The notes beneath the pieces are model-generated. The model saw only the letters and a program-made list of their open reading frames with translations. It was not told where the DNA came from and did no database searches. A stretch of 64,000 nucleotides of DNA from Opitutales bacterium (GTDB lineage: Bacteria; Verrucomicrobiota; Verrucomicrobiia; Opitutales; T3Sed10-336): NCBI GenBank assembly GCA_007130045.1, contig SLTG01000008.1, positions 35,547 through 99,546 of the forward strand. Direction: 5' to 3'. Both the position numbers and the translations under genes were made by a program. Below, piece by piece: positions 45,350-54,639 of this stretch. Numbering within the stretch: the first letter of the stretch is position 1; each line of letters starts with the position of its first letter.

Positions 45350-46288
45350 ATGACACCGGACGATGAAAAGCGGGAGTCATCGCCGGAGCAGGATGGACGG
45401 GTGGCGATAGCGCGGTTCCGGCGACTGAAGACCGCCAACGAATACGGGCTGGTGATCCTGTCCATGAAGCTGCCCTACTGGCTGCTTGAGGAGGACGGGT
45501 ACTACGTCTTGTATGTTCCTTCCAAATACGAAATACAAGCCAGGGAACAGATCGAACGCTATCGCGGGGAAAGCCGTTACTGGCCGCCGGTCGAGCAGAC
45601 GGACCTCATGCTGGATGTGTCGTCCCTGTCGATCTGGGCGTATGTATTGATTTTGAGCGCGTTCTTCTACGTCACCCACGGTTCGGTCGAGGCGCGCGAG
45701 CAATGGTTCGCTCTGGGACGAGTCGATGCCGGGCGAATTCTCGAAGCCGGTGAATGGTACCGCGTGGCCACGGCCCTGACGCTCCACTCCGACATCGGCC
45801 ATCTTGCGGGAAACATTGCGGCCGGCGCGTTGTTTGCCTACTTTCTGATAAGGGTTCTCGGCAGCGGGTTCGGATGGATTCTGATCCTTCTGGCCGGCCT
45901 GCTGGGTAACGCGGTCAACGTATTGGCGCACGGCGAGCGCGGGCACTTGTCGGTCGGAGCCTCCACGGCTGTTTTCGGCGCTCTCGGATTAATCGTGGGC
46001 TACCAGTTGATACGTGAATTCCGCGGATCCGGGTGGCGTTGGCCCAGGCGAATCTGGATTCCACTGGGAGGCGGATTGATTCTTCTCGGTTTCCTCGGCG
46101 CGGGCGGCGAGCGCACCGATGTCCTGGCGCACCTCTGGGGATTTCTGGCCGGGATCGTCCTGGTGGTTCCTTTTGCATGGAAACCAAGCCCGTGGGTACA
46201 TTCAATCAAAGCGCAACTGGCTTGTGGCGTTACGACGCTTCTGTTGATCGTGGTTGCGTGGCTTGCGGCTTTCGGCGCCGAAACCTGA
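45350..46288 (+). CDS. rhomboid family intramembrane serine protease
   Basis: 312 residues. About 95 soluble N-terminal residues precede seven membrane helices. The HSDIGHLAGN loop, the catalytic serine motif SVGASTAVFGALG and the catalytic histidine in DVLAHLWGFLAG are all present, so the enzyme looks active. The N-terminal domain contains a short predicted alpha/beta unit (LPYWLLEEDGYYVLYV) as in other bacterial rhomboids. Targets are unknown. Confidence 0.92.
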   Translation: MTPDDEKRESSPEQDGRVAIARFRRLKTANEYGLVILSMKLPYWLLEEDGYYVLYVPSKYEIQAREQIERYRGESRYWPPVEQTDLMLDVSSLSIWAYVLILSAFFYVTHGSVEAREQWFALGRVDAGRILEAGEWYRVATALTLHSDIGHLAGNIAAGALFAYFLIRVLGSGFGWILILLAGLLGNAVNVLAHGERGHLSVGASTAVFGALGLIVGYQLIREFRGSGWRWPRRIWIPLGGGLILLGFLGAGGERTDVLAHLWGFLAGIVLVVPFAWKPSPWVHSIKAQLACGVTTLLLIVVAWLAAFGAET

Positions 46289-46348
46289 TCCAATCTCATG
46301 CGATCAGTCCGATAACCGCCAAATAACCGCGAATTTCATAAGATTAAT

Positions 46349-47278
46349 ATGGCTGAAACCAAGAAGAATAACAAACCGGCACTCGTCGTGCTCGCGGCGG
46401 GAATGGGCAGCCGTTACGGCGGCCTGAAGCAGATCGATCCAGTGGGTCCGTCGGGAGAAACCGTGCTCGATTATTCGGTGTACGATGCCGTGCGTGCGGG
46501 GTTCGGTAAGGTGGTTTTTGTCATCCGGAAGGACTTTGCCGGTCTCTTTAAAGAGCAGGTGGGGCGGCGCCTCGATCCGCACATCGACGTGGCGTACGCC
46601 TACCAGGAACTGGACGACCTTCCGGGAGGCAAGCGTCCGCCAGAAGGCCGGACGAAGCCGTGGGGGACCGGGCACGCGATCTGGAGCGCACGGAACACCG
46701 TCACCGTACCTTTTGGGGTAATCAACGCCGATGATTTCTACGGCGCCGGGGCATTCCGGGCGCTTGTTGAGTTTTTTGGCGGAGTCACTCAGGATTCCAG
46801 GCCACTCCCGTGCGTGCTCATCGCCTACAGGCTGGACCGCACGTTGTCCACTCACGGGGCCGTTTCGCGCGGAGTCATTGAGGTGACCGAAGACGGTTTC
46901 CTCGCGCGAGTGAAGGAGGTCGAAACGATCGAAAACCTGGACGGGCATCCCGTTGCGACCGAAGGCAACAGAAAGGTTCCTTTGGCTGGCGATACCCTGG
47001 TTTCGATGAACTGCTGGGGTTTCGATCCGGGGATCTTTTCTTTATTTGAGGATCGGTTCGAAACATTCCTCGGCAAGCGGGGAGGGGAAACCGGAAGCGA
47101 ATTCTACGTCGCCGATCCCGTGGAGGACGCAATTCGCAAAGGGAAAGCGACGTTTCGGGTTATGCCCGACCGGGGAAATTGGTTTGGAGTGACGTACCCG
47201 GAGGACAAGCAACGGGTGGTAAGGTCCATTGCCGAGCGCGTCCGCGCTGGCGAGTATCCCGCAAGCCTTTGGGAGTGA
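46349..47278 (+). CDS. sugar nucleotidyltransferase-like protein
   Basis: 309 residues. The N-terminus VVLAAGMGSRYGGLKQIDPVG is the nucleotide-binding loop of the NTP transferase family, and GVINADDFYGAGAF has the metal-binding Asp pair. The C-terminus WFGVTYPEDKQRV is typical of a small group of such enzymes that act on hexose phosphates. The exact sugar is unknown. Confidence 0.85.
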   Translation: MAETKKNNKPALVVLAAGMGSRYGGLKQIDPVGPSGETVLDYSVYDAVRAGFGKVVFVIRKDFAGLFKEQVGRRLDPHIDVAYAYQELDDLPGGKRPPEGRTKPWGTGHAIWSARNTVTVPFGVINADDFYGAGAFRALVEFFGGVTQDSRPLPCVLIAYRLDRTLSTHGAVSRGVIEVTEDGFLARVKEVETIENLDGHPVATEGNRKVPLAGDTLVSMNCWGFDPGIFSLFEDRFETFLGKRGGETGSEFYVADPVEDAIRKGKATFRVMPDRGNWFGVTYPEDKQRVVRSIAERVRAGEYPASLWE

Positions 47279-47441
47279 CGGCGATTCGGTGCAATGACGT
47301 GCCATCGGGCTCCGATGACGGGCTCGCGATTCGTTCCGGCATTCGACAGGCTCGGCCGAGTCGCAAGGCGGGATGCAACCTGCCGTTTCCACCGCTTTTC
47401 GCTTGCTCGGGCGTTGGCCGAACGTAATGGTTCTTATTTCG

Positions 47442-48536
47442 ATGGGAAACACTTTCGGACAACTTTTCGCGATCACGACCTGGGGCGAAAGCCACGGCGG
47501 CGGCGTCGGGGTGGTGCTCGACGGATGTCCGCCCGGTCTTCCTATAACGGAAGAGGAGATTCAGGTGGATCTGGACCGCCGGCGGCCAGGACAGAGCGCG
47601 ATTGTCACCCAACGCAAGGAAACCGATTCGGTGACGATCCTTTCCGGAATTTACCAGGGCAAGACGACCGGAACGCCGATCTCCATGATGGTGCCGAACG
47701 TGGACCACCGGCCCGAGGCATACGACGAGATGCGGAGAAAGTTTCGCCCCTCGCACGCCGACTATACCTACCAGCGGAAATTCGGATTTCGGAACCCGGA
47801 GGGCGGAGGACGTTCGTCGGCTCGTGAGACCATCGGAAGAGTCGCCGCCGGTGCCATTGCCCGGAAGATTCTTCTGCTGGCTGCCGATATTCGAATCGCT
47901 GCATTTGTCCGGCGGATACACGATATCGAAATGCCGGAACGAGAGGAGTTACCCGGGATCGATGATGTGGACGCGACTCCGGTACGTTGCCCCGACCGGG
48001 AGACGGCGGAGCGCATGATCGAGCGCATCAAGGAAATCCGAAAGCAGGGGGATTCGGTCGGCGGCGTGATCGAATGCCGCGTGCGGGGTCTGCCGCCGGG
48101 GCTCGGCGCGCCGGTTTTCGATCGCCTCGAAGCGGACCTCGCGAAGGCGATGCTTTCGCTGCCGGCAACGAAAGGATTTGAAATCGGAAGCGGTTTTTCC
48201 GGGACCTTTCTTAAGGGTTCCGAGCACAACGACCCGTTCGAAAAACGCGAAGGCGAAATTCGCACGGCGAGCAACAATGCCGGAGGGGTGCTGGGCGGAA
48301 TTTCTTCGGGGGAGGAACTGCGCTTCCGGACCGCGTTCAAGCCGACCGCGACAATTATGATGTCGCAGAAGACCGTGACCGAGAGCGGCGAAGATGCCGA
48401 ACTGAAGGGAAAAGGCCGGCACGATCCGTGCGTCCTTCCTCGCGCGGTCCCGATCGTCGAGGCGATGACCTCGCTCGTCCTGGTCGATCACTGGATGCGC
48501 CATCAGGCGCAGTGCGGGACCTTTTCGTTCGAGTAA
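47442..48536 (+). CDS. aroC: chorismate synthase
   Basis: 364 residues from ATG 47442 ([20 protein letters not shown]). [32 protein letters not shown] and the C-terminal [18 protein letters not shown] are diagnostic. It makes chorismate from EPSP using reduced FMN. The aromatic pathway genes are dispersed here (aroK is at 17747). Confidence 0.97.
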   Translation: MGNTFGQLFAITTWGESHGGGVGVVLDGCPPGLPITEEEIQVDLDRRRPGQSAIVTQRKETDSVTILSGIYQGKTTGTPISMMVPNVDHRPEAYDEMRRKFRPSHADYTYQRKFGFRNPEGGGRSSARETIGRVAAGAIARKILLLAADIRIAAFVRRIHDIEMPEREELPGIDDVDATPVRCPDRETAERMIERIKEIRKQGDSVGGVIECRVRGLPPGLGAPVFDRLEADLAKAMLSLPATKGFEIGSGFSGTFLKGSEHNDPFEKREGEIRTASNNAGGVLGGISSGEELRFRTAFKPTATIMMSQKTVTESGEDAELKGKGRHDPCVLPRAVPIVEAMTSLVLVDHWMRHQAQCGTFSFE

Positions 48537-48605
48537 AACCTGATCCCCTCATTTCGATCATCGCGACTTGAATAACCTCCGTAACAGGAAGCATAATGGG
48601 GTGTT

Positions 48606-49352
48606 ATGAATAACGCATTCGCATACGTTCTTATGGGATCCGCCGGCTCCGGAAGAGGTGAAGTGCTGATCGACCTCTTAAGCGCGCTTTCGCCGACCGA
48701 CAGGGTTGTAGTCTGCGTGTCGGAAGAAGAGTCGGATAAGGCGGGGGTTGCGTTTGGCACGAACCCGGATTCGTTCATCCTGGCAAGCTGGAGGGGAGAG
48801 GGAGGAGAAATATCCGCCGAGGTTCCGGAGGGGACGACGCATTTCTTCTTCGTCGCGGACGGCCGCCGGAACCCGGTCGACCAGATGGAGGCGTTTTACC
48901 ACTGGTCGCAGGAACACGATTTGGAGCTGGCAAGGATCATCACGGTCGTGCATTGCGGGCTCGCACATGATAATCCCGATCTAAAGAAATGGTACGACGC
49001 ATGCATCCACTTTTCCGATTACGTCTTGCTGAATCGACGCGAAGGGATTTCGGAGAAATGGATCAAGGCCTTCCAGGACCGATATCGGAAGGCGTTCTAT
49101 CCGTGTATCTTCGAAATCGTCAAGAAGGGTAGGGTAAAGAATCCGACGCTGGTTCTGGATCCGCTTCCACGGCGGATGTCGCAGCTTTTTGACGATAATG
49201 TTGATCTTGAAATCGACCTTGGAGAGGAAGACGTCGCGGACCAGGAGGAAAAGATTGATCCCTACCTCGATCGCCTCCCGTCCGGCAAGCGCGCCCGCGA
49301 TATCCCCGACATCGCTCCATACCTGTCGCGGGAGGAGGCGAAGGAGCGGTAA
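48606..49352 (+). CDS. CobW-like P-loop protein of unknown function
   Basis: 248 residues. A modified P-loop GSAGSGRGEVL is at about residues 11-21, with Arg where Lys is usual. The middle has FFVADGRRNPVDQMEAF, then ARIITVVHCG and YVLLNRREGISEKWI, which follow the layout of the CobW/G3E GTPases (Walker B, then NKxD-like). The C-terminus is acidic. I assign it only to this fold by pattern; no metal-binding CxCC motif is present, so it is not a normal CobW chaperone. Confidence 0.65.
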   Translation: MNNAFAYVLMGSAGSGRGEVLIDLLSALSPTDRVVVCVSEEESDKAGVAFGTNPDSFILASWRGEGGEISAEVPEGTTHFFFVADGRRNPVDQMEAFYHWSQEHDLELARIITVVHCGLAHDNPDLKKWYDACIHFSDYVLLNRREGISEKWIKAFQDRYRKAFYPCIFEIVKKGRVKNPTLVLDPLPRRMSQLFDDNVDLEIDLGEEDVADQEEKIDPYLDRLPSGKRARDIPDIAPYLSREEAKER

Positions 49353-49463
49353 TCGTTCGGATTATTTTGGTTCTGGACTTGCGCGGGCGCGTTCGGATCT
49401 TATAGAGGTTATGTTTAGGCGCGAAGCTCCGTTCCGAACAGGATCCGGTCATCTTCGCAAAAT

Positions 49464-49545
49464 GCTCAGGTGGTGGAATTGGTAGACACGCATGATTCAG
49501 GTTCATGTGCCGCGAGGTGTGGGGGTTCGAGTCCCCCCCTGAGCA
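49464..49545 (+). tRNA. tRNA-Leu(CAG)
   Basis: 82 bases. The acceptor GCTCAGG pairs with CCTGAGC; the anticodon arm CATGA-TTCAGGT-TCATG gives anticodon CAG; the variable arm is long as in class II tRNAs; the T arm is GGGGG-TTCGAGT-CCCCC. The discriminator is A and the CCA end is not encoded (CCG follows). Confidence 0.96.
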
Positions 49546-49758
49546 CCGATGGGATTCATAAGAAACTACAGGCAAGTTACTTAAGGATACTCCGGAAATG
49601 TTAGACGGAAGCTATTGAGATTGGAATTGATAAGTTGCTGATATAAAGCAAATTCAAATTCGTCGGACACGTTGGAAACAAATCCGCTCTTACGCCGGGC
49701 GTCGAGAGCGTTTCGATGAGCCTGCCAGAGCAGGAGCGATCCGCCCGAGAGAATAAGC

Positions 49759-49795
49759 AACAAGAAAGGCGCCCCATGGGGACGCCTTTCTTGTT
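49759..49795 (+). terminator. rho-independent terminator, 13-bp stem
   Basis: AACAAGAAAGGCG pairs perfectly with CGCCTTTCTTGTT across an 11-base loop, with T-rich ends. It lies between the tRNA (plus) and the surface protein gene (minus) and can serve both strands. Confidence 0.88.
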
Positions 49796-49830
49796 TGGAA
49801 ATTACTGATGCTTTCTCGAACCCGGCTGTA

Positions 49831-50367
49831 TCAGAAGGACCAGTTCACAAACGGAAAGCCGGGGGCCAGATCGCGTGGAAGGTCGGTGAACCATGCGTTA
49901 TTTGTCGCCACGTTTGCAAGACCGACCTGTACGCCGTGAAGGTTTTTTGTGTAGTTGACGAGACCCAGTTGTACGCCCTTTACCTCTTCGCCCCAGTTAA
50001 CGAGGCCCGACTGCAGTCCGGTGAGCGAGCCCCTGGAGATGTTCACCATTCCCTGCTGCCATCCTACAACCTCTCCCGTGGTGTGGGCGAAAAAGCCGCC
50101 CCAGATGACGCCGCGGTAGTCTTCCGCATAGGTGCCGATATACGACCAGCTAAACCCGCTGCTCTCGCCAACATGACCGTTGACAAAGCCCAGGCTCACG
50201 CCGTTGACTTGGTTTTCACCCCAGATATTCAGGGACAATCCGCGGACGGTCTCGCCTCTTGGGACGATCGCTATATCCGGCGTGAGCGCCGCCTGAAACG
50301 GGCGATCCGCCAGAGCAAGATGAGTGATCAAGAGAAGCGATGAGGCGGTAAGAAGTAATTTTTTCAT
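49831..50367 (-). CDS. exported protein with GLxLGLVN-type surface repeats
   Basis: 178 residues from ATG 50367 with a clear signal peptide (KKLLLTASSLLLITHLALA). The mature part contains short repeats such as VNGVSLGFVN, LTGLQSGLVNW, VKGVQLGLVNY and LHGVQVGLANVA, the pattern of the LA_2272-type surface repeat family, probably stacked beta turns. Function unknown. Confidence 0.8.
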   Translation of the reverse strand: MKKLLLTASSLLLITHLALADRPFQAALTPDIAIVPRGETVRGLSLNIWGENQVNGVSLGFVNGHVGESSGFSWSYIGTYAEDYRGVIWGGFFAHTTGEVVGWQQGMVNISRGSLTGLQSGLVNWGEEVKGVQLGLVNYTKNLHGVQVGLANVATNNAWFTDLPRDLAPGFPFVNWSF

Positions 50368-50688
50368 TTTTCGAATAGGTGATTGCTTGTTTGATTCGAC
50401 GTTTCCAGCAATGGCCAAACGAGCTCAAATGTATTCGTTTGACTCGCCCGAGTAAGGGTTGGGCGCAATGAAATGTCAATCTAAATTTCTTGTTCTGAGA
50501 AACTTCCGACATCGACCGAAAAAGGGGTGCGCAAGCCGGGGTTGGCCGGCTGGCGGGATCGCCGTGACCGAATCGAAGGTCCGGACAGGCGGGGAGGCTT
50601 CCGATGGGGAGAGTCGCGCCGGGAGTCAAAACCCCGCGCGATAGGCGCGGGGTTTCAAAGATCAGACCGCCGGGCGGCAATAAGCGCT
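50368..50688. other. 321-bp intergenic region with a terminator
   Basis: Apart from the terminator at 50629-50655 I see no gene or repeat. It should also hold the promoter of the surface-repeat gene. Confidence 0.4.
50629..50655 (-). terminator. rho-independent terminator after the azurin gene
   Basis: AAACCCCGCGC pairs perfectly with GCGCGGGGTTT across a 5-base loop. It lies 34 bp past the azurin stop on the minus strand. Confidence 0.9.
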
Positions 50689-51222
50689 TTACTCGACGGT
50701 CATGATGCCGACCATGCCGGCCTCGGTGTGTCCCGGAAAGGAACAAACGTAGTCGTAATCCCCGGGTTCCTCGGGAGCGCGAAATACGAGCGTTGCACTT
50801 TCTCCAGGTCCGAGGACCCGAGTGGAAGCGATAACATCCCCTTCGCGTTCGGGTGCAACGTACTCGTTTCGAATGTGCCGTTGCGCGTCGCGAGCAAATT
50901 CAAGTTTGTCCACACCCATCCTGAGCACCACCAGGTTGTGACCCATTGACGCTTTCGGCATCGTGCCGACGTTGTTGAAGGTTATGGTGACGTGCTGGCC
51001 GGGCTCCACGGTGAACTCGGTCACGTCGAAACGCATGTTGTCATCGCCGCCGATCTCGATCGAAAAGCCTTCTTCGCCCTCGGCAAGCGGTTCCACTTCA
51101 GGTGTTTCGGGGGCGGCAGCTTCGTCTTGTTCCGGCGCGACCGGTGCCTCCCGTCCGCAAGCGGACAGGATCGCTCCCATCGCGATGAGAGTGAGGAGTT
51201 TGATTGGGTTTAGTGTATCCAT
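50689..51222 (-). CDS. azurin-like blue copper lipoprotein
   Basis: 177 residues. The signal ends in lipobox ILSAC, followed by an acidic Pro/Glu linker (about 25-50) and a cupredoxin domain. Copper ligands are the His in ASMGHNLVV, then Cys, His and Met in VCSFPGHTEAGM. The body (FDVTEFTVEPGQHVTITFNNVG) follows azurin. Cys to His spacing is as in azurin, but His to Met is one residue longer, as in plastocyanin. Likely a periplasmic electron carrier; next to sco and nosZ it may feed N2O reductase. Confidence 0.9.
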   Translation of the reverse strand: MDTLNPIKLLTLIAMGAILSACGREAPVAPEQDEAAAPETPEVEPLAEGEEGFSIEIGGDDNMRFDVTEFTVEPGQHVTITFNNVGTMPKASMGHNLVVLRMGVDKLEFARDAQRHIRNEYVAPEREGDVIASTRVLGPGESATLVFRAPEEPGDYDYVCSFPGHTEAGMVGIMTVE

Positions 51223-51253
51223 AAAATCGATTACTCTTCGTTAATATAGGGTT

Positions 51254-52177
51254 TTATTGTTCCTGCAGGAGGCTTTCCGCTTCTCCGATGACATCATCGG
51301 CCGACCAGGTGTTCCCTCGCCAGATTTTTTCCAGCCGGCCATCCGGGCCGATCAGGAGCGTGGCCAGGGCGTGGTCGATATTCGCGGATTCCGCGTCAGC
51401 TTCAATATAGACGGAAAACCGCGTGGTAAGCTCGTCGATCCGGTCACGTCCGCCGGTGGCGAAAGTCCAGTTGTCCGTGTTGTCGGTGTAACGGGCCGCA
51501 TAGTCCCTAAGCACTTCGGGCGTGTCGTACTCCGGGTCGATTGTCACGCTCACCAACTGAATGTTGCCATGGAGGTCCGGGTGCCCGGCGACCCGCTCCT
51601 GGATCGTTTGAAAGTGCCGGGACATAAGCGGACAAAAGTCCGGGACCGGGCACCGGGTAAAGATAAATGTCATGACAATGGCGCGGCCTTCGAATTCATG
51701 AAAGTAAAACGGCTCGTTCTCCTGGTTGATCAGGCGGAAATCGGGAACGAGATCGCCTTCCTCAAGCCGTGGAACGCGTGGGTCCGCCGGTCTTCGAGCG
51801 CTTGGACCCGCCGGTGAGGCCGGCACCGAGTCGTCGTCCACCACCTCGATCCGGTCGATATACGACTCCCGTTCCTTCACCACGTAGCGAAAGCCCACGG
51901 CATCGCCGGGCTGGAGACCTTCCGCGAGTCCGGGTTCGGCGAGATAGAACGGCATGGTCATAGCGGGCATAAACCCGGGAATCTCTTCGTGCTCGATCGT
52001 GATCGTTTCCCGGTCGCCGGAGATCCCTCGCACTCTTCCCGCGACCTCGAAAACCTGCTCGCTGTTCTCCGCAACCGATTCTCCCGCCGCTTCATGCGGC
52101 GATTCCGCGCAACCGAGGGTTGACGCGAGAGCAATCACGGCAATTAGCAAAAGCGCTGTTTTACAACATCCTTTCAT
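51254..52177 (-). CDS. Sco/SenC-type copper chaperone lipoprotein with CusF-like domain
   Basis: 307 residues from ATG 52177, chosen for the lipoprotein signal (ASTLGC); an ATG at 52249 is possible. Residues 40-115 are a CusF-like copper domain (IEHEEIPGFMPAMTMPF). The rest is a Sco thioredoxin fold with FIFTRCPVPDFCPLMS and the conserved histidine in NIDHALATLL. The two cysteines are CX5C, whereas classical Sco has CX3C. It probably delivers copper to a CuA site, here plausibly that of NosZ. Gap to azurin gene: 31 bp. Confidence 0.92.
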   Translation of the reverse strand: MKGCCKTALLLIAVIALASTLGCAESPHEAAGESVAENSEQVFEVAGRVRGISGDRETITIEHEEIPGFMPAMTMPFYLAEPGLAEGLQPGDAVGFRYVVKERESYIDRIEVVDDDSVPASPAGPSARRPADPRVPRLEEGDLVPDFRLINQENEPFYFHEFEGRAIVMTFIFTRCPVPDFCPLMSRHFQTIQERVAGHPDLHGNIQLVSVTIDPEYDTPEVLRDYAARYTDNTDNWTFATGGRDRIDELTTRFSVYIEADAESANIDHALATLLIGPDGRLEKIWRGNTWSADDVIGEAESLLQEQ

Positions 52178-52513
52178 TAATGAATCGTTTAAACCTGCCG
52201 GAGACGGACAAAAGACCTTGAGACGATTCGATCCTTCCTTATAATTCATAATGTTTCAACAAGAACCGCGATCAAAGAGGATACCCAGAGTTTGCGCCGG
52301 AGAGCGAGTGTTTCGGGCCGATCGTGACGGAGTGTTTTCGCTTCAAAGCACGGCCGCGCGAAACTGAAAATCATCTCAATCGCCATATTCGTCAAGAGAA
52401 ACAGGGTTATTCACCGGGAGTATTTCTTCAACCCCTGTCCTCGTATGCGTGGGTCGTCAAAGCCGCGCGCCGAATTTCGAAACGACGCTGAAAAACCAAG
52501 ACAGGACGACGCT
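52178..52513. other. 336-bp divergent region between sco-azurin and nosZ
   Basis: It must hold promoters for both units. Only half of a possible FNR box (ATCAA at 52271) is seen, not a full TTGAT-N4-ATCAA. No RNA gene or repeat is found. Confidence 0.4.
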
Positions 52514-54400
52514 ATGAAATCCAAAAGAACCACACGATACCTGCAATGGGTCCCGCTTGTTGCGGTGATCCCCATTCTCGGCGCCTGCGCGCCTGACGAA
52601 ATCGCCCGCGACTTCGACCGCCGGTCCGCCGCCGAACAATCCTACGTCGCCCCCGGCGATTTTGACGATTACTACCTGTTCTATTCCGGAGGCCATTCCG
52701 GCAATGTTTTTGTGGCCGGCATCCCGTCCATGCGCCACATCGTGACGATTCCGGTCTTCACGAAGTACCCGGGCAAAGGCTACGGATACGACGAAGTCAC
52801 GAAGGAACTGCTCGGCGACTACACCTGGGGCGATATTCATCACCCGGCTCTGTCCAAGACGGACGGGATTTATGACGGACGCTGGCTCTTCGTCAACGAC
52901 AACGCCCACAACCGGATCGCCCGGATCGATTTGCGCGATTTCAAGGTCAAAGAGATCCTCGGCCCCATTCCCAACACCAGCGGCAACCACGGTTCCTCAT
53001 TTGTCACGGAAAACACCGAGTACATTATGGGGGGCACGCGTTTCTCGGCGCCGATCCCCCGGGGGGAATACGCCCACCCCGAGGAGTACGAGGAGAGATT
53101 CAATGGCGTGATTACCGGTGTCCAGGTCGGCCAAGAGAACGGTGAAATGAGCGTGGGCTGGCAGGTCCTGACCCCTCCATTCAACTGGGATCTTTCGTCC
53201 ACGGGCAAAGGTCCGAGCAGCGGATGGGCGTTCTTTACGTCCTACAATACCGAGATGGCCCATACCATGCTCGAGGCGAACGCCAGCCAGCTCGACCGAG
53301 ACCTCGGCGCCGCCGTCAACTGGCGGGCGGCGGAACAGGCCATCGCCGACGGCAACTACACGGAGATCGACGGCGTGCCGGTGATCGATCCCGCGGAGGT
53401 CCCGGGCGTCATGTACTTTATTCCGATTCCCAAGTCTCCCCACGGGATGGACACCGATCCCTCCGGCCAATGGATTGTTGCCGGCGGCAAGCTGGATCCC
53501 ACCGCGACCGTTTTCAGCTTCGAGAAGATCGAGGCGGCGATCGAGGCGGAGGATTTCGAGGATGAGAAACGGGGCGTTCCAGTCCTCACCTTCGACAGCG
53601 TTGCAGAAGGACAGGTCCCCGTCGGACTCGGTCCGCTTCACACGCAGTTTGACGGACAGGGAAACGCGTACACTTCGATGTTTATCGATTCCCAGGTCGC
53701 CAAATGGCGGCTCCCGCCCTGGACCGACGAGGAAAAGGCCGACCTCGAAAGCGTGGTGATCGACAAGATCGACGTCCATTACAACATCGGGCATCTGGTC
53801 GCCGGAGGCAGTGACACGAGGGAACCCTACGGTGACTGGCTGGTCGCGATGAACAAGCACGCGGTCGGGCGCCATCTCAAGGTCGGCCCGGGCATTCCCG
53901 AAACCAGCCAGCTCATCGATATACGGGGCGAGGAAATGCGCATGGTCAAAGAGGCATTCACCGATAAGGAACCGCACTTTGCCCAGATTCTTCGGGCGGA
54001 CAAGATCGATCCCATTGAAGTGTATCCACGGGCCGAAAACACTCACCCACATGCCATCTGGAGCTTCGATGACGCCGAAATCGTTCGCAACGGAGATTCG
54101 GTGGAGGTGAAGATGATCTCCATTCGCAGCCGGTTCGTGCCCGACATTGTTGACGTGCAAGTCGGCGACACCGTCACCTTCCACATCACCAATACCGAGC
54201 AGACTCCCGGGCTGACCCACGGGTTCGGGATAGGGGAAATGGACATCAGCGGCAACATCGATCCGGGCGAGACAAAGACCTACGTCGTCGAGATGGACCG
54301 GCCCGGGGTTTTCCCGTTTTACTGCACGGTCTTCTGCTCCGCCCTCCACCAGGAAATGCAGGGGTACCTTTCAGTACGTCCGGCGGAGAACTCCGAATAG
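52514..54400 (+). CDS. nosZ: nitrous-oxide reductase, clade II type
   Basis: 628 residues from ATG 52514 (AGGA upstream). The signal is Sec/lipoprotein-like (IPILGAC) without a twin-arginine motif, which points to clade II. CuZ-type histidine motifs include GDIHHPALSKTDG and HGMDTDPSG. The C-terminal cupredoxin domain has all CuA ligands: His 569 and Cys 604, Cys 608, His 612, Met 615 in CTVFCSALHQEM. The Trp usual two residues after the first Cys is Val here. It reduces N2O to N2 in the periplasm. Confidence 0.97.
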   Translation: MKSKRTTRYLQWVPLVAVIPILGACAPDEIARDFDRRSAAEQSYVAPGDFDDYYLFYSGGHSGNVFVAGIPSMRHIVTIPVFTKYPGKGYGYDEVTKELLGDYTWGDIHHPALSKTDGIYDGRWLFVNDNAHNRIARIDLRDFKVKEILGPIPNTSGNHGSSFVTENTEYIMGGTRFSAPIPRGEYAHPEEYEERFNGVITGVQVGQENGEMSVGWQVLTPPFNWDLSSTGKGPSSGWAFFTSYNTEMAHTMLEANASQLDRDLGAAVNWRAAEQAIADGNYTEIDGVPVIDPAEVPGVMYFIPIPKSPHGMDTDPSGQWIVAGGKLDPTATVFSFEKIEAAIEAEDFEDEKRGVPVLTFDSVAEGQVPVGLGPLHTQFDGQGNAYTSMFIDSQVAKWRLPPWTDEEKADLESVVIDKIDVHYNIGHLVAGGSDTREPYGDWLVAMNKHAVGRHLKVGPGIPETSQLIDIRGEEMRMVKEAFTDKEPHFAQILRADKIDPIEVYPRAENTHPHAIWSFDDAEIVRNGDSVEVKMISIRSRFVPDIVDVQVGDTVTFHITNTEQTPGLTHGFGIGEMDISGNIDPGETKTYVVEMDRPGVFPFYCTVFCSALHQEMQGYLSVRPAENSE

Positions 54401-54446
54401 CAGCGGTCCTTCCGGTTCCGCCCGTGCGGAGCCGGGGGCCGGGGAT

Positions 54447-54527
54447 AGCACCGCAGAGAAGGGAAGATCGCAGAGGAGAGCTGGAGCATTCAGGTCGTTT
54501 CTCCACGCCCTTCCCGCCTTTGCGGTG
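54447..54527 (+). repeat. dispersed intergenic repeat, copy 2, forming a hairpin
   Basis: The 20-base word at 54447-54466 matches 15299-15318 with one mismatch. Its inverted partner CTTCCCGCCTTTGCGGTG lies at 54510-54527, so this copy folds into an imperfect hairpin between nosZ and the nosB-like gene. It may modulate or terminate transcription inside the operon, or be a mobile repeat. Confidence 0.5.
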
Positions 54528-54639
54528 TTCAAGACCATCATTCAACCACAAAAGCCAGCGATTCCGGAATCACGAAACATGCGACGGGACCAAGCCCGAC
54601 GGATTTCCGGCGAATTGTGGAAAAAACAAGGAATCCGCC

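Noticed and set aside
49581..49763. 60-codon minus-strand frame with a hydrophobic start
   Set aside because: It would start with TTG inside the terminator stem and has no ribosome site; it could be decayed DNA but I cannot support a gene.
52997..54349. 450-codon minus-strand frame
   Set aside because: Antisense of nosZ, whose copper ligands fix the coding strand.
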